From contig QIJL01000403.1 of NCBI GenBank assembly GCA_003232435.1, positions 1 to 49,150 of the forward strand: 49,150 nt of DNA, given 5' to 3'. Both the position numbers and the translations under genes were made by a program. The first letter of the stretch is position 1, and the number at the start of each line of letters is the position of its first letter. Shown piece by piece: positions 8,853 to 19,587 of the stretch. This DNA is from Flavobacteriales bacterium. GTDB lineage: Bacteria > Bacteroidota > Bacteroidia > Flavobacteriales > Flavobacteriaceae. The notes below the pieces were generated by a model. It was not told the DNA's origin and ran no database searches. It was given only the letters and a program-made list of their open reading frames with translations.

Positions 8853-10280
8853 CTAGTTTCCCCCTACGGCCATATTGACAAGAGATGGTGCAAATGATTT
8901 GGAGAGGGAGGCCCTTGCGGTTTGTGTAAATTCTTCGTAGCGTTTTGCAATGTTCTGAAGGCCGTTGATTTCTGTCGCCTTACCAAAATAGGACTTCTTA
9001 AGGCCATCAAGGGATCGATGGATGCCTTTCGAGAGTTCTTCGCTCTTTTTTATGGCTGAATTAAAGAGTGTGACTTGGCAACGGGTGCCTGTCGCGACCG
9101 TCTTTTTGGAAACGATGTCACTTGCGGTACTCAGGCTGGTTGTAACCGCATGGTACATATCAGACATCATGCTGAATGCGTAAGCGCGCGCTGTTAAATC
9201 GGCTAAAGTAGAAATGGTGTTCGTCGTCTGGCCCGTGACAATGGAGAATTTGAGTGTTGAGTAAATTGGGAGGGGGATCGAATTAATAAAAGTGTTTTCC
9301 TCAAGACTTAAGGGGCTTTTTGCTTCCATTTTGTCTGAGATCGTTTGAAGTTGTGTACTTGCCCATAGAATGAGGTTTGCGTTGCTATCGGTAGTGCGTG
9401 TGCAGTTTCCTCCGTTTGATGGTCTGACATAGATTTCACCCGTGAAAAAATTATCGATACTATCAGGTTTATTTTCCTTACAGCGTTCAATCATATGGGA
9501 GGATATTTGTGTTGTCCCATTTGGCGAGGTGTCGTGAGTGATTCCAATATCTCCGACAAACCCACGGGCTAAATCAACATAACTGGTGGGATAGCCCCTC
9601 TTATTGGCGATAGCTTCCAAGACCGTTGTGCCTGGGGTTCCGAAAACATCTTTAAGGTCGGCGGGGCAGGAGTCAATTTGGGCAGAATCGTTGACCGTTG
9701 GTTGGCCTCCTCCGGCATTCCATGTGTCTTTCAAATCTTCGCGGAGGTCGTTAAGACCCGTTTGGAGTGAAAATTCGCTTTCGGCATCAGCTCGAATTTT
9801 TGCATTTTCTCCGCCAGCGCCCGAGTAAAGTTTTGCGACCATGAGTTTAGAGGCCTTGCAATCATCAAATTGGAGATTGTTTAAGGAGTCTGTAATGGCC
9901 GCTAGACTTTTGACCACTTTTGCACAGGGTTCGCAGAGCACATTAAGGGCCAGATCAAAAGCAACGGCGGGTGCGTTAGTAATCATGGTTTCAAACTTTT
10001 CTACCAAACGATCCACATTCAGAAAAGAGATTCCACCAGCAAACATATCGATGCCGCCGCAACCCGATTTTATTCGAGGGAGTTGTGCAGAGACGAGATA
10101 GTCGTTTCCGGTGTTCCAGCGGGCAGAAAAACTTCCCCCGCTTAAATAATTCCTTTTCTGTCCTTCAAATGAACCCGCATTGGTTACTGTCTTTTGTTGC
10201 AGCCAGTCATCTACCCAATCTGCTTCTACCGAATGAACCATCAACAAAAGAAATAAAATACTCCAAGTTAATATTTTCAC
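8853..10280 (-). CDS. traH: F-type conjugal transfer pilus assembly protein TraH
   Basis: YLSGGSFSARWNTGNDYLVSAQLPRIKSGCGGIDMFAGGISFLNVDRLVEKFETMITNAPAVAFDLALNVLCEPCAKVV. Confidence 0.96.
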   Translation of the reverse strand: MKILTWSILFLLLMVHSVEADWVDDWLQQKTVTNAGSFEGQKRNYLSGGSFSARWNTGNDYLVSAQLPRIKSGCGGIDMFAGGISFLNVDRLVEKFETMITNAPAVAFDLALNVLCEPCAKVVKSLAAITDSLNNLQFDDCKASKLMVAKLYSGAGGENAKIRADAESEFSLQTGLNDLREDLKDTWNAGGGQPTVNDSAQIDSCPADLKDVFGTPGTTVLEAIANKRGYPTSYVDLARGFVGDIGITHDTSPNGTTQISSHMIERCKENKPDSIDNFFTGEIYVRPSNGGNCTRTTDSNANLILWASTQLQTISDKMEAKSPLSLEENTFINSIPLPIYSTLKFSIVTGQTTNTISTLADLTARAYAFSMMSDMYHAVTTSLSTASDIVSKKTVATGTRCQVTLFNSAIKKSEELSKGIHRSLDGLKKSYFGKATEINGLQNIAKRYEEFTQTARASLSKSFAPSLVNMAVGGN

Positions 10281-11146
10281 TTTGGAACTCCATTGTCATG
10301 GGCCAGCCGATGGCTTGTTTGAAAGGGGGCAGTGGCATCGAATCCGCCCCCGCGTTGAAATTCATACATTGAGTAGGATGTTGAGTCCGTCTCTTTGTTT
10401 AAAAGACGCATCCCCCGGTAAAGCCTTTTTTCAAGCTCTTTGACGGAAATAACTCCTGCAGATATGGGCATAGTTTCTTTTGATACTTTTGAGACTAGAA
10501 TAAGGTAAGGGACGGCGTGAACACCCATTTCTTTAGCGAGTTTTGGGTGTTTGAGAATATTTATTTTTTTGACTGGCCAGGGGTGTCGGCTTTGGAAAAG
10601 TTTGAGAATATTATTTTGTTCATCGCAGAAATGGCAAGTGGGTGAGAAAAAATAAACTAAAGCAAATTTATCTATAGATTGATCGATTTTGAGTTTAACT
10701 TCGGCCATTTGTTGTCGAATCTTTGCGTTTCGACCGGGGATAACCGTGGGGAAATCTTTTTCTAGCGATAAGCGTGGGTATTTTTGAACGGTCATGATGC
10801 TCACATTGGTATAGGCACGCGCTTTCCTTCTGGCAATATCTTGAATGACCAAGTAGTCACGGACATCATCTTGTTTTAGTGTCATTACGGCCTTTTTGTG
10901 AATATTTTTTAGAAGAGCCTGGAAATCATCCGGATGCATATCCCATAACTTTTGCATGGGATAGTCCGATAAATTTGGGATTACCCTTTTTTCTTCTGGA
11001 TCTTTTTCAGGGGGTTTTACTTCATACCAGTGCCACCCGATTTTCGGGCTGGGTGAAACAGGCTTTTGAGCCATTGCTTCTGCTGCGAATAAACCATAAA
11101 CAATAACCAATAAACTAAATAAAGGGATAAGCAATGGCTTCGACAT
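10277..11146 (-). CDS. traF: F-type conjugal transfer protein TraF, thioredoxin-like
   Basis: W-YEVKPP--DPEEK...; FALVYFFSPTCHFCDEQNNILKLF...MGVHAVPYLILVS; adjacent to traH. Confidence 0.92.
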   Translation of the reverse strand: MSKPLLIPLFSLLVIVYGLFAAEAMAQKPVSPSPKIGWHWYEVKPPEKDPEEKRVIPNLSDYPMQKLWDMHPDDFQALLKNIHKKAVMTLKQDDVRDYLVIQDIARRKARAYTNVSIMTVQKYPRLSLEKDFPTVIPGRNAKIRQQMAEVKLKIDQSIDKFALVYFFSPTCHFCDEQNNILKLFQSRHPWPVKKINILKHPKLAKEMGVHAVPYLILVSKVSKETMPISAGVISVKELEKRLYRGMRLLNKETDSTSYSMYEFQRGGGFDATAPFQTSHRLAHDNGVPK

Positions 11147-11585
11147 TTTTCACCTCCATAAATCCGTAATATCGTGAGTCGTAACTATCGACATGATGGG
11201 AATAGAGAAATATTTTCCCATCGGGGATAACACCTTCATAAACAAAATGATCTAGTTCTTTTCCATCAAGGGTGTATTCTTTTGCGACTCCGAGGTATAT
11301 TCCGTTGCAAAAGTAGTAGAGGTCACGAACAGTCAGTTGATCGCCTTCTGCACAGGCGATTTTTTTAATCACTTTTTTGGCATTCTTAGTGAGGTCGGTA
11401 TGTAAGGTGAAAAGCACAAAACGACCCCTTTTGATGATGTCGTTTGTTGGGTATCGATCAAGAAGATAAATTCGGCTTCTAAGGGAAGGTGTGATTGTGA
11501 TACTAATGCGTTCGGGGATAGGCCGTGTAACCAACAGAAGCGTTATCATAAAAAGTCCAAAGCTAATAGGTGAGGGATTTTTCAT
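11115..11585 (-). CDS. S26 family signal peptidase (TraF/TrhF-like, conjugative)
   Basis: ITPSLRSRIYLLDRY (Ser region), KKVIKKIACAEGDQLTV (Lys region), VIPDGKIFLYSHHVDSYDSRYYGFMEVKNVEAIAYPF. Confidence 0.82.
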   Translation of the reverse strand: MKNPSPISFGLFMITLLLVTRPIPERISITITPSLRSRIYLLDRYPTNDIIKRGRFVLFTLHTDLTKNAKKVIKKIACAEGDQLTVRDLYYFCNGIYLGVAKEYTLDGKELDHFVYEGVIPDGKIFLYSHHVDSYDSRYYGFMEVKNVEAIAYPFI

Positions 11586-11919
11586 CGGTGACCACGACCT
11601 CTTTGATAAGGATTGTTGTGTTTTTTGGTATGGATTTAATTTTTTCTGATAATGTTCTTATATTTATTTTCATGGTTTCTTGGTCGATTGCCCCTGAAAA
11701 TGATAGTTGTTGTTGCGTTTTGATGAATCCTTTCAAGTCAACCGTGACGATTTTCAATGCGAAATGGGTGTCATAGACATAGAAGGAGAGTCCCGCGATC
11801 AGGATTGAGACAAAGGACGACACTAAGATGGTTTTTAGCCAAGCAAAAGTAGGCGGTCTTTGTTTTTCGGCTTGTGTTTGTTCAGGTGTTGGTTTTGACC
11901 TTACTTGATCTTCATCCAT
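11563..11919 (-). CDS. trbI: type-F conjugative transfer system protein TrbI
   Basis: 118 aa, single TM, FALKIVTVDLKGFIKTQQQ...; C-terminus ends KNTTILIKEVVVTDEKSLTY; position in T4SS operon. Confidence 0.72.
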   Translation of the reverse strand: MDEDQVRSKPTPEQTQAEKQRPPTFAWLKTILVSSFVSILIAGLSFYVYDTHFALKIVTVDLKGFIKTQQQLSFSGAIDQETMKINIRTLSEKIKSIPKNTTILIKEVVVTDEKSLTY

Positions 11920-12956
11920 GGCTTACCTCTGTTATTCGTGAAAACTTGAGTGAGTTTTTGAAGTGATGGTTTCTTTGTGTGTCGGTAAAGTTCCTCGATG
12001 AGGTATCTCAGAGAAGCATCTCCATAAAGTATGTAATGAAGAGGCGCTTCACCTAAACCTTCGCTACTATCCGGGTCTTGGTTTTGATAGGCAGGGACAT
12101 AGACCAAAGCGGGAACACGTTTTATATCGTATTTTTTATAGAGCAGAGGATCGATATACATGTTCAGGGGGCGTGCCGCGCATTTTTCTTCTTTTAAACG
12201 GCAACCTGGATTTAAGACCATGATATTTGAGATAAATTCGAGAGTTGGCCCGGCTTTTTTCATGCCGTCAATAAACCCCCGCATGACCATAGAGATATTC
12301 GGATCCCCAAATTGTTCTAGATTTGCAGCATAGGTCCGCAGAGTTTGAAGTGGGATGGAAGAAGAAACAAAAAGGTAGATTCTTTCTGTTGAGGCCAAGG
12401 TTTTTTGAGGCCCTGGCTTGTCAGGATCACCTTGTTTGAGATCTTCTGTGGGTAAATTGAAGACTTCTTTTTTTATCCTATTTGATTCTTCAGTCAGTTT
12501 TTTTTGATAATCTTCTGAACGGACAAAATGATTTAGGTTTTTTGCAATTTTTTTCATTTCTGGTGATTTCATAAACGGTTTTTTATTGGTTTTTTGAATA
12601 TATTCACTGTTTTGAAGAAGGTTGTGTACATCGTTGAGGTTGATGCCTTGGATAGATTGTTCTTGCCATAGTTTTTTTCCGACAAAAATTTTGACAGTTT
12701 TTATCGAAGCATTCAGGGTTACTTTAGTTCGACTGAGCATTTGCACACATTGTTTTGTGGCTTTGCGGAGGATGATTTTGTCATTTCTAATTTCTTCAAC
12801 AACATGACAGGGTGATGGGACCTTGATGAAGACCTCATGTGTGGAGATAGGTTTTGAGGTTTTAGCTTCGGGTTCGGGTAGGATCAAGAGTAATATAAAT
12901 GCAACGATCCAAAAGAGAAGGATGAATTGTATCTTTCTGTTTTTTATTAACTTCAT
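11901..12956 (-). CDS. trbC: type-F conjugative transfer pilin assembly protein TrbC
   Basis: YLFVSSSIPLQTLRTYAANLEQFGDPNISMVMRGFIDGMKKAGPTLEFI...MYIDPLLYKKYDIKRVPALVYVP. Confidence 0.9.
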   Translation of the reverse strand: MKLIKNRKIQFILLFWIVAFILLLILPEPEAKTSKPISTHEVFIKVPSPCHVVEEIRNDKIILRKATKQCVQMLSRTKVTLNASIKTVKIFVGKKLWQEQSIQGINLNDVHNLLQNSEYIQKTNKKPFMKSPEMKKIAKNLNHFVRSEDYQKKLTEESNRIKKEVFNLPTEDLKQGDPDKPGPQKTLASTERIYLFVSSSIPLQTLRTYAANLEQFGDPNISMVMRGFIDGMKKAGPTLEFISNIMVLNPGCRLKEEKCAARPLNMYIDPLLYKKYDIKRVPALVYVPAYQNQDPDSSEGLGEAPLHYILYGDASLRYLIEELYRHTKKPSLQKLTQVFTNNRGKPWMKIK

Positions 12957-12971
12957 CTATTATCCTTTTGT

Positions 12972-13994
12972 TTAAAGAACACAGCACGCTCTCTTTCTGA
13001 AAATCATCCATAAAAAATTATCGCTTGAATTTGGACCGGGAGAGAAGGGTAGGTTTTTGAGCTGCCCCCAAACCATGCTAGACCGACCGATGGGGTGGCA
13101 GGTAAAATCTCGAATCGGTTTTGCGATATGAATTCTGTAGTTATGTTTCACCCAGATGGGAGTAGGGATACAGCCGCAAAGATATATTCCGACATCGCAG
13201 ACAAGGAGTTGACGCGATAATTTGAAAATCATTCGCGCTGCAATAGCGGCATTTGCTTGAACATAAACGTCATCGTTTACGTGGCCGGTTAGCGGATAAG
13301 CAGACCCCCAGGAACCCATACACCAGTAGAGTGCGCTGAGCGATAGTCCAATATTTGCGGAAACACTGTCTGCGATACAAGCCAATTGTGCAATGGGGTT
13401 TGCAAAAAGCAGCGCTTCAGGATTGATCACAAAGGCCAGCATGTCATCGTTCCAAAGTGGATCAACCTCCGTTATATAGAGCAAGTCAAATCCACTGGCT
13501 TCGAGACAAATAATATCGATAAGTAATTCCATCACAGCCCAAGCCGGAAAGATAAAATAATGGGCTTGGGCGAATGTGGAGGTATCGACGTTCGAACCGC
13601 TGGATTGCTCAGAATGTGTTCCGCTCAAAAATCCAGGGTTTGGATTGACCAGTGGGATTCCTAAGCTTGGAAAGTAAAAAGGGTCTTTGACGGTTTCCAC
13701 AAAGCGTGCGGGCTCCCAAAAAGCAATGGGAATCCCAACGCGGGGGGGGAGAGGGGGTGGCAAAGGGCATACACAAATCGGGGTAACAGCCATATCGGGT
13801 GCATCCATAACCATTCCTGGTACAACCGTGACGCCACCAATCCTTATGGGGAATACACAATTCCAACAAATATCAGTGACCGGATTGAGGGGGACTCCGT
13901 AGCCAAGGGAATGCGCTTTGTTTGGACTGAGCATAAGAGAAGAAAATAGGACGAGCGTAAAAATAATGGATTTAAGGGTTCTACTATAATGCAA
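12972..13994 (-). CDS. traU: conjugal transfer pilus assembly protein TraU
   Basis: DICWNCVFPIRIGGVTVVPG...CVCPLPPPLPPRVGIPIAFWEPARFVETVKDPFYFPSLG; Cys-rich TraU signature. Confidence 0.97.
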   Translation of the reverse strand: MHYSRTLKSIIFTLVLFSSLMLSPNKAHSLGYGVPLNPVTDICWNCVFPIRIGGVTVVPGMVMDAPDMAVTPICVCPLPPPLPPRVGIPIAFWEPARFVETVKDPFYFPSLGIPLVNPNPGFLSGTHSEQSSGSNVDTSTFAQAHYFIFPAWAVMELLIDIICLEASGFDLLYITEVDPLWNDDMLAFVINPEALLFANPIAQLACIADSVSANIGLSLSALYWCMGSWGSAYPLTGHVNDDVYVQANAAIAARMIFKLSRQLLVCDVGIYLCGCIPTPIWVKHNYRIHIAKPIRDFTCHPIGRSSMVWGQLKNLPFSPGPNSSDNFLWMIFRKRACCVL

Positions 13995-14619
13995 TTTCTT
14001 GGACCTCCATGAGGGATTTTTTTTGCATCACAACGGAAGGCACTGTTTTAAGCTTGAATCGATCTATAATTTTCTGATTTGCATAGAAGACAGGACGTTT
14101 GAGGTTTTCAGAGAGTTCAAAGTAAGGTCCTTCAGTCAGTAGCAAAGTGACCTTGGTATCTCCTGCGTATTTAGAAGCTTTAAACCATTCGACTTGTTCA
14201 GTATCGTTGCCGTTTAAGACAATAATGATTGTTGGAACAAAAACATGGTCAAGGGGGTTGAAGGCATATCCGCGAGGATAAAGGATGCCTCCATTTCCGT
14301 CAGGGATGTCAGTATTGAGGATGTAGCTCATATTGACCGTAAAGGTATTTGTTGTTTCAGAACGAGGAAGAGTCTTAAGGTTTGGCGGTCGGTAGGATTT
14401 GACCGTTTTTTCGTATTTTTCTTTGTTAAAAAATTGTTCCCAATCAACCTCTTTGGTGCGTTTTTCAATCTCACCAAGTGCATCGGGTTCAAGGATGGGA
14501 TAGGTCGTCCCGAAGGTCCCCAAATTTTTAGCAAGAAGTATTGTCGGGAGGCTGAGTAATGGTAGAAGAACCAAAAACAGCAAGTGTTTATTAAATACTG
14601 GGATATCTGAAATCTTCAT
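13984..14619 (-). CDS. traW: type-F conjugative transfer system protein TraW
   Basis: KNLGTFGTTYPILEPDALGEIEKR...FNPLDHVFVPTIIIVLNGNDTEQVEWFKA...VFYANQKIIDRFKLKTVPSVVMQ; start set at internal Met 14619. Confidence 0.92.
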   Translation of the reverse strand: MKISDIPVFNKHLLFLVLLPLLSLPTILLAKNLGTFGTTYPILEPDALGEIEKRTKEVDWEQFFNKEKYEKTVKSYRPPNLKTLPRSETTNTFTVNMSYILNTDIPDGNGGILYPRGYAFNPLDHVFVPTIIIVLNGNDTEQVEWFKASKYAGDTKVTLLLTEGPYFELSENLKRPVFYANQKIIDRFKLKTVPSVVMQKKSLMEVQEIAL

Positions 14620-14632
14620 TAGATCTATTGCC

Positions 14633-17131
14633 TTATTGGATGTTGTTGTAAAAATCATTGATTTTTGTTCCCATATCATTTTTTATCTGGGTTTGTGTCT
14701 TTGTTGTGATATCACCGAAGAACTCTGAGAGGTCAATCAGACTAAAATCAATCATCTGAAAATCTTCTGGTGAGAAACCGGTACAGTTTGGTTCTGCTGT
14801 GCTTCCCCAAGCGCCGCTCGGATCAAATGTTTTCAATTGAGGCCGTCCCTGTTCGTGGATGATTCGGCCTAGTTTTCCACCAAAAGAACAATAGACATTT
14901 TCTTCTTGGACACATCCAAAGAGAGGAACATTTCTGATGCATTGGGTCCCGATAGAGTGTGTTTGCCCGTTATCTCTAGCATCGTTTAATGCGCGTTCGT
15001 TTGATTTGCAATTTTTTAAAAAATCCAAGAGTGAAGATGAGCCATTAGAGCAGCAATTAAACCAACCTGTGTTCGAACCCGCGGGACGGCAGCTCGCAGC
15101 TTTTCCGTCAAAAATCCGGATCTGACCTATACACTGACCCGAACTTGGGTCGGTGGTGCCATCACAGATCATTCCTTCCCCTGCAGACTTAAGGACTTCC
15201 ATCATGGCGGCGGCTTCGGCAAAATCGTTTTGGCATTGGCAATCTCGGACTAAAGTTTCACCTGAGACTAATGGACAAGTGGGTGTTCCTGATACAAGGG
15301 GGCAGGTTTTGTAGAAGACATCGGTCGTATTTGTAGTTGTCCTAAATTGAGAGGTGTTTCCAGTGAGTGATGCTTGAGTATCTATGGCTGGTTTGCTGGT
15401 CTTACAGGACATTTCGCAGGGGCCAATGGATGGTGTGGATGGAAAATCGAAATCGTTGTTTTCCGAAACCCAAGTCCCTCCGTCTTTTCGGAGATCTTCA
15501 TAATAGAAGTTTGTCGGATCATGAACGATATTATCGGTAACGGTTTCTAATCGCGTTTGCGCATCACTGAAATCATAGGTTGTTCCTGTTGCACAACGGT
15601 AGGTTCGGGATTTTTCCCACCAGGTTCTACATTCGACATAAGATCCAAGGCTTCCGTTAAAAGTCTGGCAAGATGATAACGGACTGAGATTGCTTGGGTT
15701 GTAATTTGCGTATGTGATGACGTTGTCAATTGTTTCATCTTTTATTTGGCAATTAGGGTCTATATCGAGACCAGTACAAGAGTCGTTTACCGTTTCTGAA
15801 ATGTTGTCTTGTAGGTAGTTGAATTGGTAGTTCATCGTGTAAGAAGGGTTTAGACGCCCTGCACCATGACAGGTCATCACATTGACTTGTGTTCCTGCAG
15901 TATTGACACAAGTGGTTCCAGAGGCCGGGCAAGCACTTGTTGCATTTAAGCAATACTGGAAGGAAGTCGGCGGGCTGGGTAGATTAACAATTTCCAAGGT
16001 ATGCCAGTCGTCAATACCCCCTGCTGTTCCACCTCGTTCGCAATTCCAATGTGGAGTGGTGTTTGGTGCAGTATCTAAATATTGTAGGTGATAGGTAACA
16101 GGGTCGAATTGATAGGCCCGGATAAATACGAAATGGTCGGAGCAAAGCGAACCTGTCATGGTGTTGTTGATCGTATTAGAAATGCTTGTAACTGTAATGA
16201 TCCTATCTACGGTACAGGTGGGGTAGGAGGAAACAGCGGTACTGGATGCTGAAGAGCCTGTCATGAGGTTGTAATAACTGTCTGGATCTGCGCTTTGAAC
16301 AGAGACTTCAGTCGTGGTGTCTGTTGCCATTGCGCCTGCATTTCCGAAATATTGTTCAGGATTATTTGTTCCGCTGGAAGAGGAGACCGCTGAGCAGTTC
16401 GCAGTGTTTTGGCCATAATATTCGACGGAAGATCCTGAGTTTGTCACATTAGATATGGCGAATTTAGGGTCAATGGCTTGAATAGATGCGGCAGCGCCTC
16501 CCCCTAAATCGTCGAGTATTTTCGGAAAAATTGTTGTGGAAGGGCTTCCGCAACTGGCATTCACACAGTAACAGCCACCTAGGTCTGTCATCAGTGCTGG
16601 TGCGAGTGTTACATTGATTGAAGAATTGCTCTGCCAGCGGTAATAATTACAGCTTGTCCATGTGCCTGGATCGCATGAGATAGCGCCGTTGGCGCAAACC
16701 CCGGAAATTTGGAACAGGGGCGTGTATGTGTAATCAATTACCCCGTCTAAATCAGTATCAATCTCGATTAAGGGAGGATTTAAGTCATCGGTGATTGCGA
16801 TTGGATTTGTCGTTACGCTTAAAAAGGACCGGGTAGATGGGCATGAGAGTTGGGCATTAAAGGAGGTTGAATCATCCAGGGACCTCATTTGTGTATTGTT
16901 ATTTATGAGGGGGTTTGTACTTCTATTTTGAATGTCATTAGTTGAACCCATGCGTTCTAAAACCCAGTTCCCAAGATTACTCCCTGTGTCTTTAGCCGTA
17001 TGACTCGTAGCTAAGAGCAGTGTCGGCCAGCTTATTGGGGAAAAACACAGCAATACGGATGCAAATCGGATAATTTTCTCTACACCCTTAACTGCGATAT
17101 CGTCTGACCATTTCGGCCAGTGCATCTTCAT
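14633..17131 (-). CDS. traN: conjugal transfer mating pair stabilisation protein TraN (start uncertain)
   Basis: About 830-aa Cys-rich protein with a C-terminal CRPAGSNTGWFNCCSNGSS...CIRNVPLFGCVQEENVYCSFGGKLGRIIHEQGRPQLKTF.. block typical of TraN. Confidence 0.93.
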   Translation of the reverse strand: MKMHWPKWSDDIAVKGVEKIIRFASVLLCFSPISWPTLLLATSHTAKDTGSNLGNWVLERMGSTNDIQNRSTNPLINNNTQMRSLDDSTSFNAQLSCPSTRSFLSVTTNPIAITDDLNPPLIEIDTDLDGVIDYTYTPLFQISGVCANGAISCDPGTWTSCNYYRWQSNSSINVTLAPALMTDLGGCYCVNASCGSPSTTIFPKILDDLGGGAAASIQAIDPKFAISNVTNSGSSVEYYGQNTANCSAVSSSSGTNNPEQYFGNAGAMATDTTTEVSVQSADPDSYYNLMTGSSASSTAVSSYPTCTVDRIITVTSISNTINNTMTGSLCSDHFVFIRAYQFDPVTYHLQYLDTAPNTTPHWNCERGGTAGGIDDWHTLEIVNLPSPPTSFQYCLNATSACPASGTTCVNTAGTQVNVMTCHGAGRLNPSYTMNYQFNYLQDNISETVNDSCTGLDIDPNCQIKDETIDNVITYANYNPSNLSPLSSCQTFNGSLGSYVECRTWWEKSRTYRCATGTTYDFSDAQTRLETVTDNIVHDPTNFYYEDLRKDGGTWVSENNDFDFPSTPSIGPCEMSCKTSKPAIDTQASLTGNTSQFRTTTNTTDVFYKTCPLVSGTPTCPLVSGETLVRDCQCQNDFAEAAAMMEVLKSAGEGMICDGTTDPSSGQCIGQIRIFDGKAASCRPAGSNTGWFNCCSNGSSSLLDFLKNCKSNERALNDARDNGQTHSIGTQCIRNVPLFGCVQEENVYCSFGGKLGRIIHEQGRPQLKTFDPSGAWGSTAEPNCTGFSPEDFQMIDFSLIDLSEFFGDITTKTQTQIKNDMGTKINDFYNNIQ

Positions 17132-19583
17132 AAGGCAATCCCTGTGTGACAAGTGATTCAATTTCTGAGACTTCTTTTTTTTCAGATGTGTAGACATAAT
17201 AGGAATAGGGATCGACCACGAGGCGAACAATCCCTGTGCCAAAGGGTGTCTCCATGAATATTTCGGAATAATAAGGTTTTTTGCTTTTTGTACTTTTTAG
17301 CAATTCAAGTAAAAATGGATCAAAATCTATCAACTTTTCTTCTTGAGATTTCTCAAAGTCGATAGATTCCAGGAAATATTTAAAGGCGGAATTAGAATTG
17401 ATTACATCCCCAATTGCGCCCCACTTTTTCAAGTCAAGAGCAGATTGTGTGATGATCCCAAAACTACCTCCATATTTTCGAGCCCGCCTGTAACCCCCCT
17501 CTATAACCCCTTCTAAAGCCATCAATTCTCCGCCTTCCCCTAAGAATTGTGCAGCTTCATCAAAGGTGATGATTCTTTGTCGATCCTTTCTGGAGAGATA
17601 GAGATCTTGTGTTACGGCGTTGACGACTTGAAGCGTGATTACCTTGAAAAGTTCTGGTTGAGATTTGAGGTTTTCAAGTTCGAGCACAACAAATTCATCT
17701 TTAGCAATATCTAAGGTCGATGGGCCATTTACCCATCGACCGTAATTCCCTTGAGTTGTAAATTCAAACAGGTTGAATGCCATTTCATGAGCGAGACCTT
17801 TTAGACCAGTAAGATCCATTGTTTTATTGTTTGCTTTGTCAGGAAATGTTTGGAAATAGTCATAGACCAGATCGATATGGTTTTCATTTTCGGGTTGAGC
17901 TTCGTAGGCCCATGTTGCTGCCCCCTTAATTAGGGTCCTGATGGTTTCTGCTTTTTCAGGAGGGACGGAGTTGGTGGCGGAGTAGATCATTTGTAGAATG
18001 ATTGCGGTAATGATAGAAATATCTTCTGAAAAATCTCGTACATTACTGAAAGGATTGAGACAGACATTTGATTGTTGATCAAAATCGAGATATTTCCCAT
18101 TGAACATTCGGGCAAGTTTTTTAAAACTGCCTCCAATATCAATAATTCGGATGATTGCACCACTTGCGTAGTAGTTGTACAGGAGGTAATTCATGAAAAA
18201 AGATTTGCCGGATCCTGATCCTGCGGTGACAAAGAAATTAGAATTATTGACGTGTTCATCAAACATATCGATCCCACAAATCTGACCTTTTCGCCCTGCA
18301 AACGCAATGACTGGGGATCCACCTCCGGCAAAATCAGCTTGTACGGGGAGAATGGAGGAAATCGCATCGGTTGGAGCGGTAAAATCCCGTTCTAACAGAT
18401 CAATATTTTTGTCTTGGTCGTATAGGCCAAAGGGGAGGCTACTAAATAGTAGAATTGGTAGAATCCCTCGGTCTTCCTGCATAACGAATTCTTTTGCTTG
18501 CCATATCCGTTTTATTCGGGCTACAGCATCAATTAGAATTTCTTCATTCTTGTGCCAAACCCAAAGAATGGGGATAATTTTAAAAAATTGTGTCCCCTTT
18601 TCGAGTTTGTCTGCTGCCCAAAGAAATTCATCCTGTTTGCGCGCAAGCGAGGGAGCAAAACTTCCAGAACCCCTTTGAACCAAAATAAGGTTGCATTTTT
18701 TATGCAAGGTCGCTTTTTGGTTTTCAAATAAGATGTTTAGGGTATAGAGAAATGGGGTTTTAATTTGATCGCCATCTGAACGTCCACCTTGATATCCTCC
18801 AAAGAGTTCATTGGTCATCATTGGGTCGACCTGTTTTGGAAAAGATTTTGGTGTGACACATCTGAAGTAAGTATCCCCCATCTTCAATTGATTCGTTTGA
18901 TTCGATATGGGGGTTTCTGCAGAGATAATTTGTTTTCGTATAGGAATGTCATCAGTGTAGTGCAAATGGTCATGGCTTTTTTGTTGATTGAAAAACCACC
19001 ACATCCAGTCAACCAGCCATTCAACAGCAAGTGGTCTTGGTTCAAGAGAAGCACCATATAATGCTTCTTCAACGCTTTTTCTTGTGTCTTCTCGATCGGT
19101 TGCTGAGAATCCTTTTGCAGAGATGGGAAATTTTATACTTACAAATAGTCGAAAGTTTCGGACGGGTATATTTGAAAGATTCTTTAAGCCGTTTGTTCCA
19201 TCTTTGAGGAAGTTGCAAAATTCTTGAGTGGTCTTTTTTACGATGGGAAGATCCCGATTTTTTAAGTTATAAAAGGCATCAAGAAAAGGATCGATGTTGT
19301 CATCAGCGTACAATATAAACTGGAGGATGGTTCCTTCTGGAAACTCATATTGTATCAAGCCGTTGAGAGTTGCTTGCGTTTGCTCACCCGAGAAAGCCAA
19401 TGGACTGCATTCCCAAATATAGCCATGTGTATTGTCTGTATTGGTGTAAAGCTTGGTTTCCGGGTTGTATGCTAGCCAGGGTAAATAATCAGACAACTTA
19501 CTACGCTCAGTCATATTTTTTAAGTCGGCTGTGGTCATACCGCCGTTTGATCCGAAGATGTTCAGAAAATCGAATAAGGCCAT
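17088..19583 (-). CDS. traC: T4SS ATPase TraC (VirB4-like)
   Basis: Walker A FFVTAGSGSGKSFFMNYLLYNYYASGAIIRIIDIGGSFKKL; YLDFDQQSNVCLNPFSNV; RIITFDEAAQFLGEG (Walker B); YRRARKYGGSFGIITQS. Confidence 0.97.
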   Translation of the reverse strand: MALFDFLNIFGSNGGMTTADLKNMTERSKLSDYLPWLAYNPETKLYTNTDNTHGYIWECSPLAFSGEQTQATLNGLIQYEFPEGTILQFILYADDNIDPFLDAFYNLKNRDLPIVKKTTQEFCNFLKDGTNGLKNLSNIPVRNFRLFVSIKFPISAKGFSATDREDTRKSVEEALYGASLEPRPLAVEWLVDWMWWFFNQQKSHDHLHYTDDIPIRKQIISAETPISNQTNQLKMGDTYFRCVTPKSFPKQVDPMMTNELFGGYQGGRSDGDQIKTPFLYTLNILFENQKATLHKKCNLILVQRGSGSFAPSLARKQDEFLWAADKLEKGTQFFKIIPILWVWHKNEEILIDAVARIKRIWQAKEFVMQEDRGILPILLFSSLPFGLYDQDKNIDLLERDFTAPTDAISSILPVQADFAGGGSPVIAFAGRKGQICGIDMFDEHVNNSNFFVTAGSGSGKSFFMNYLLYNYYASGAIIRIIDIGGSFKKLARMFNGKYLDFDQQSNVCLNPFSNVRDFSEDISIITAIILQMIYSATNSVPPEKAETIRTLIKGAATWAYEAQPENENHIDLVYDYFQTFPDKANNKTMDLTGLKGLAHEMAFNLFEFTTQGNYGRWVNGPSTLDIAKDEFVVLELENLKSQPELFKVITLQVVNAVTQDLYLSRKDRQRIITFDEAAQFLGEGGELMALEGVIEGGYRRARKYGGSFGIITQSALDLKKWGAIGDVINSNSAFKYFLESIDFEKSQEEKLIDFDPFLLELLKSTKSKKPYYSEIFMETPFGTGIVRLVVDPYSYYVYTSEKKEVSEIESLVTQGLPYEDALAEMVRRYRS

Positions 19584-19587
19584 TAAT

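Noticed and set aside
18307-18678. 123-aa plus-strand ORF
   Set aside because: Lies wholly antisense within traC.
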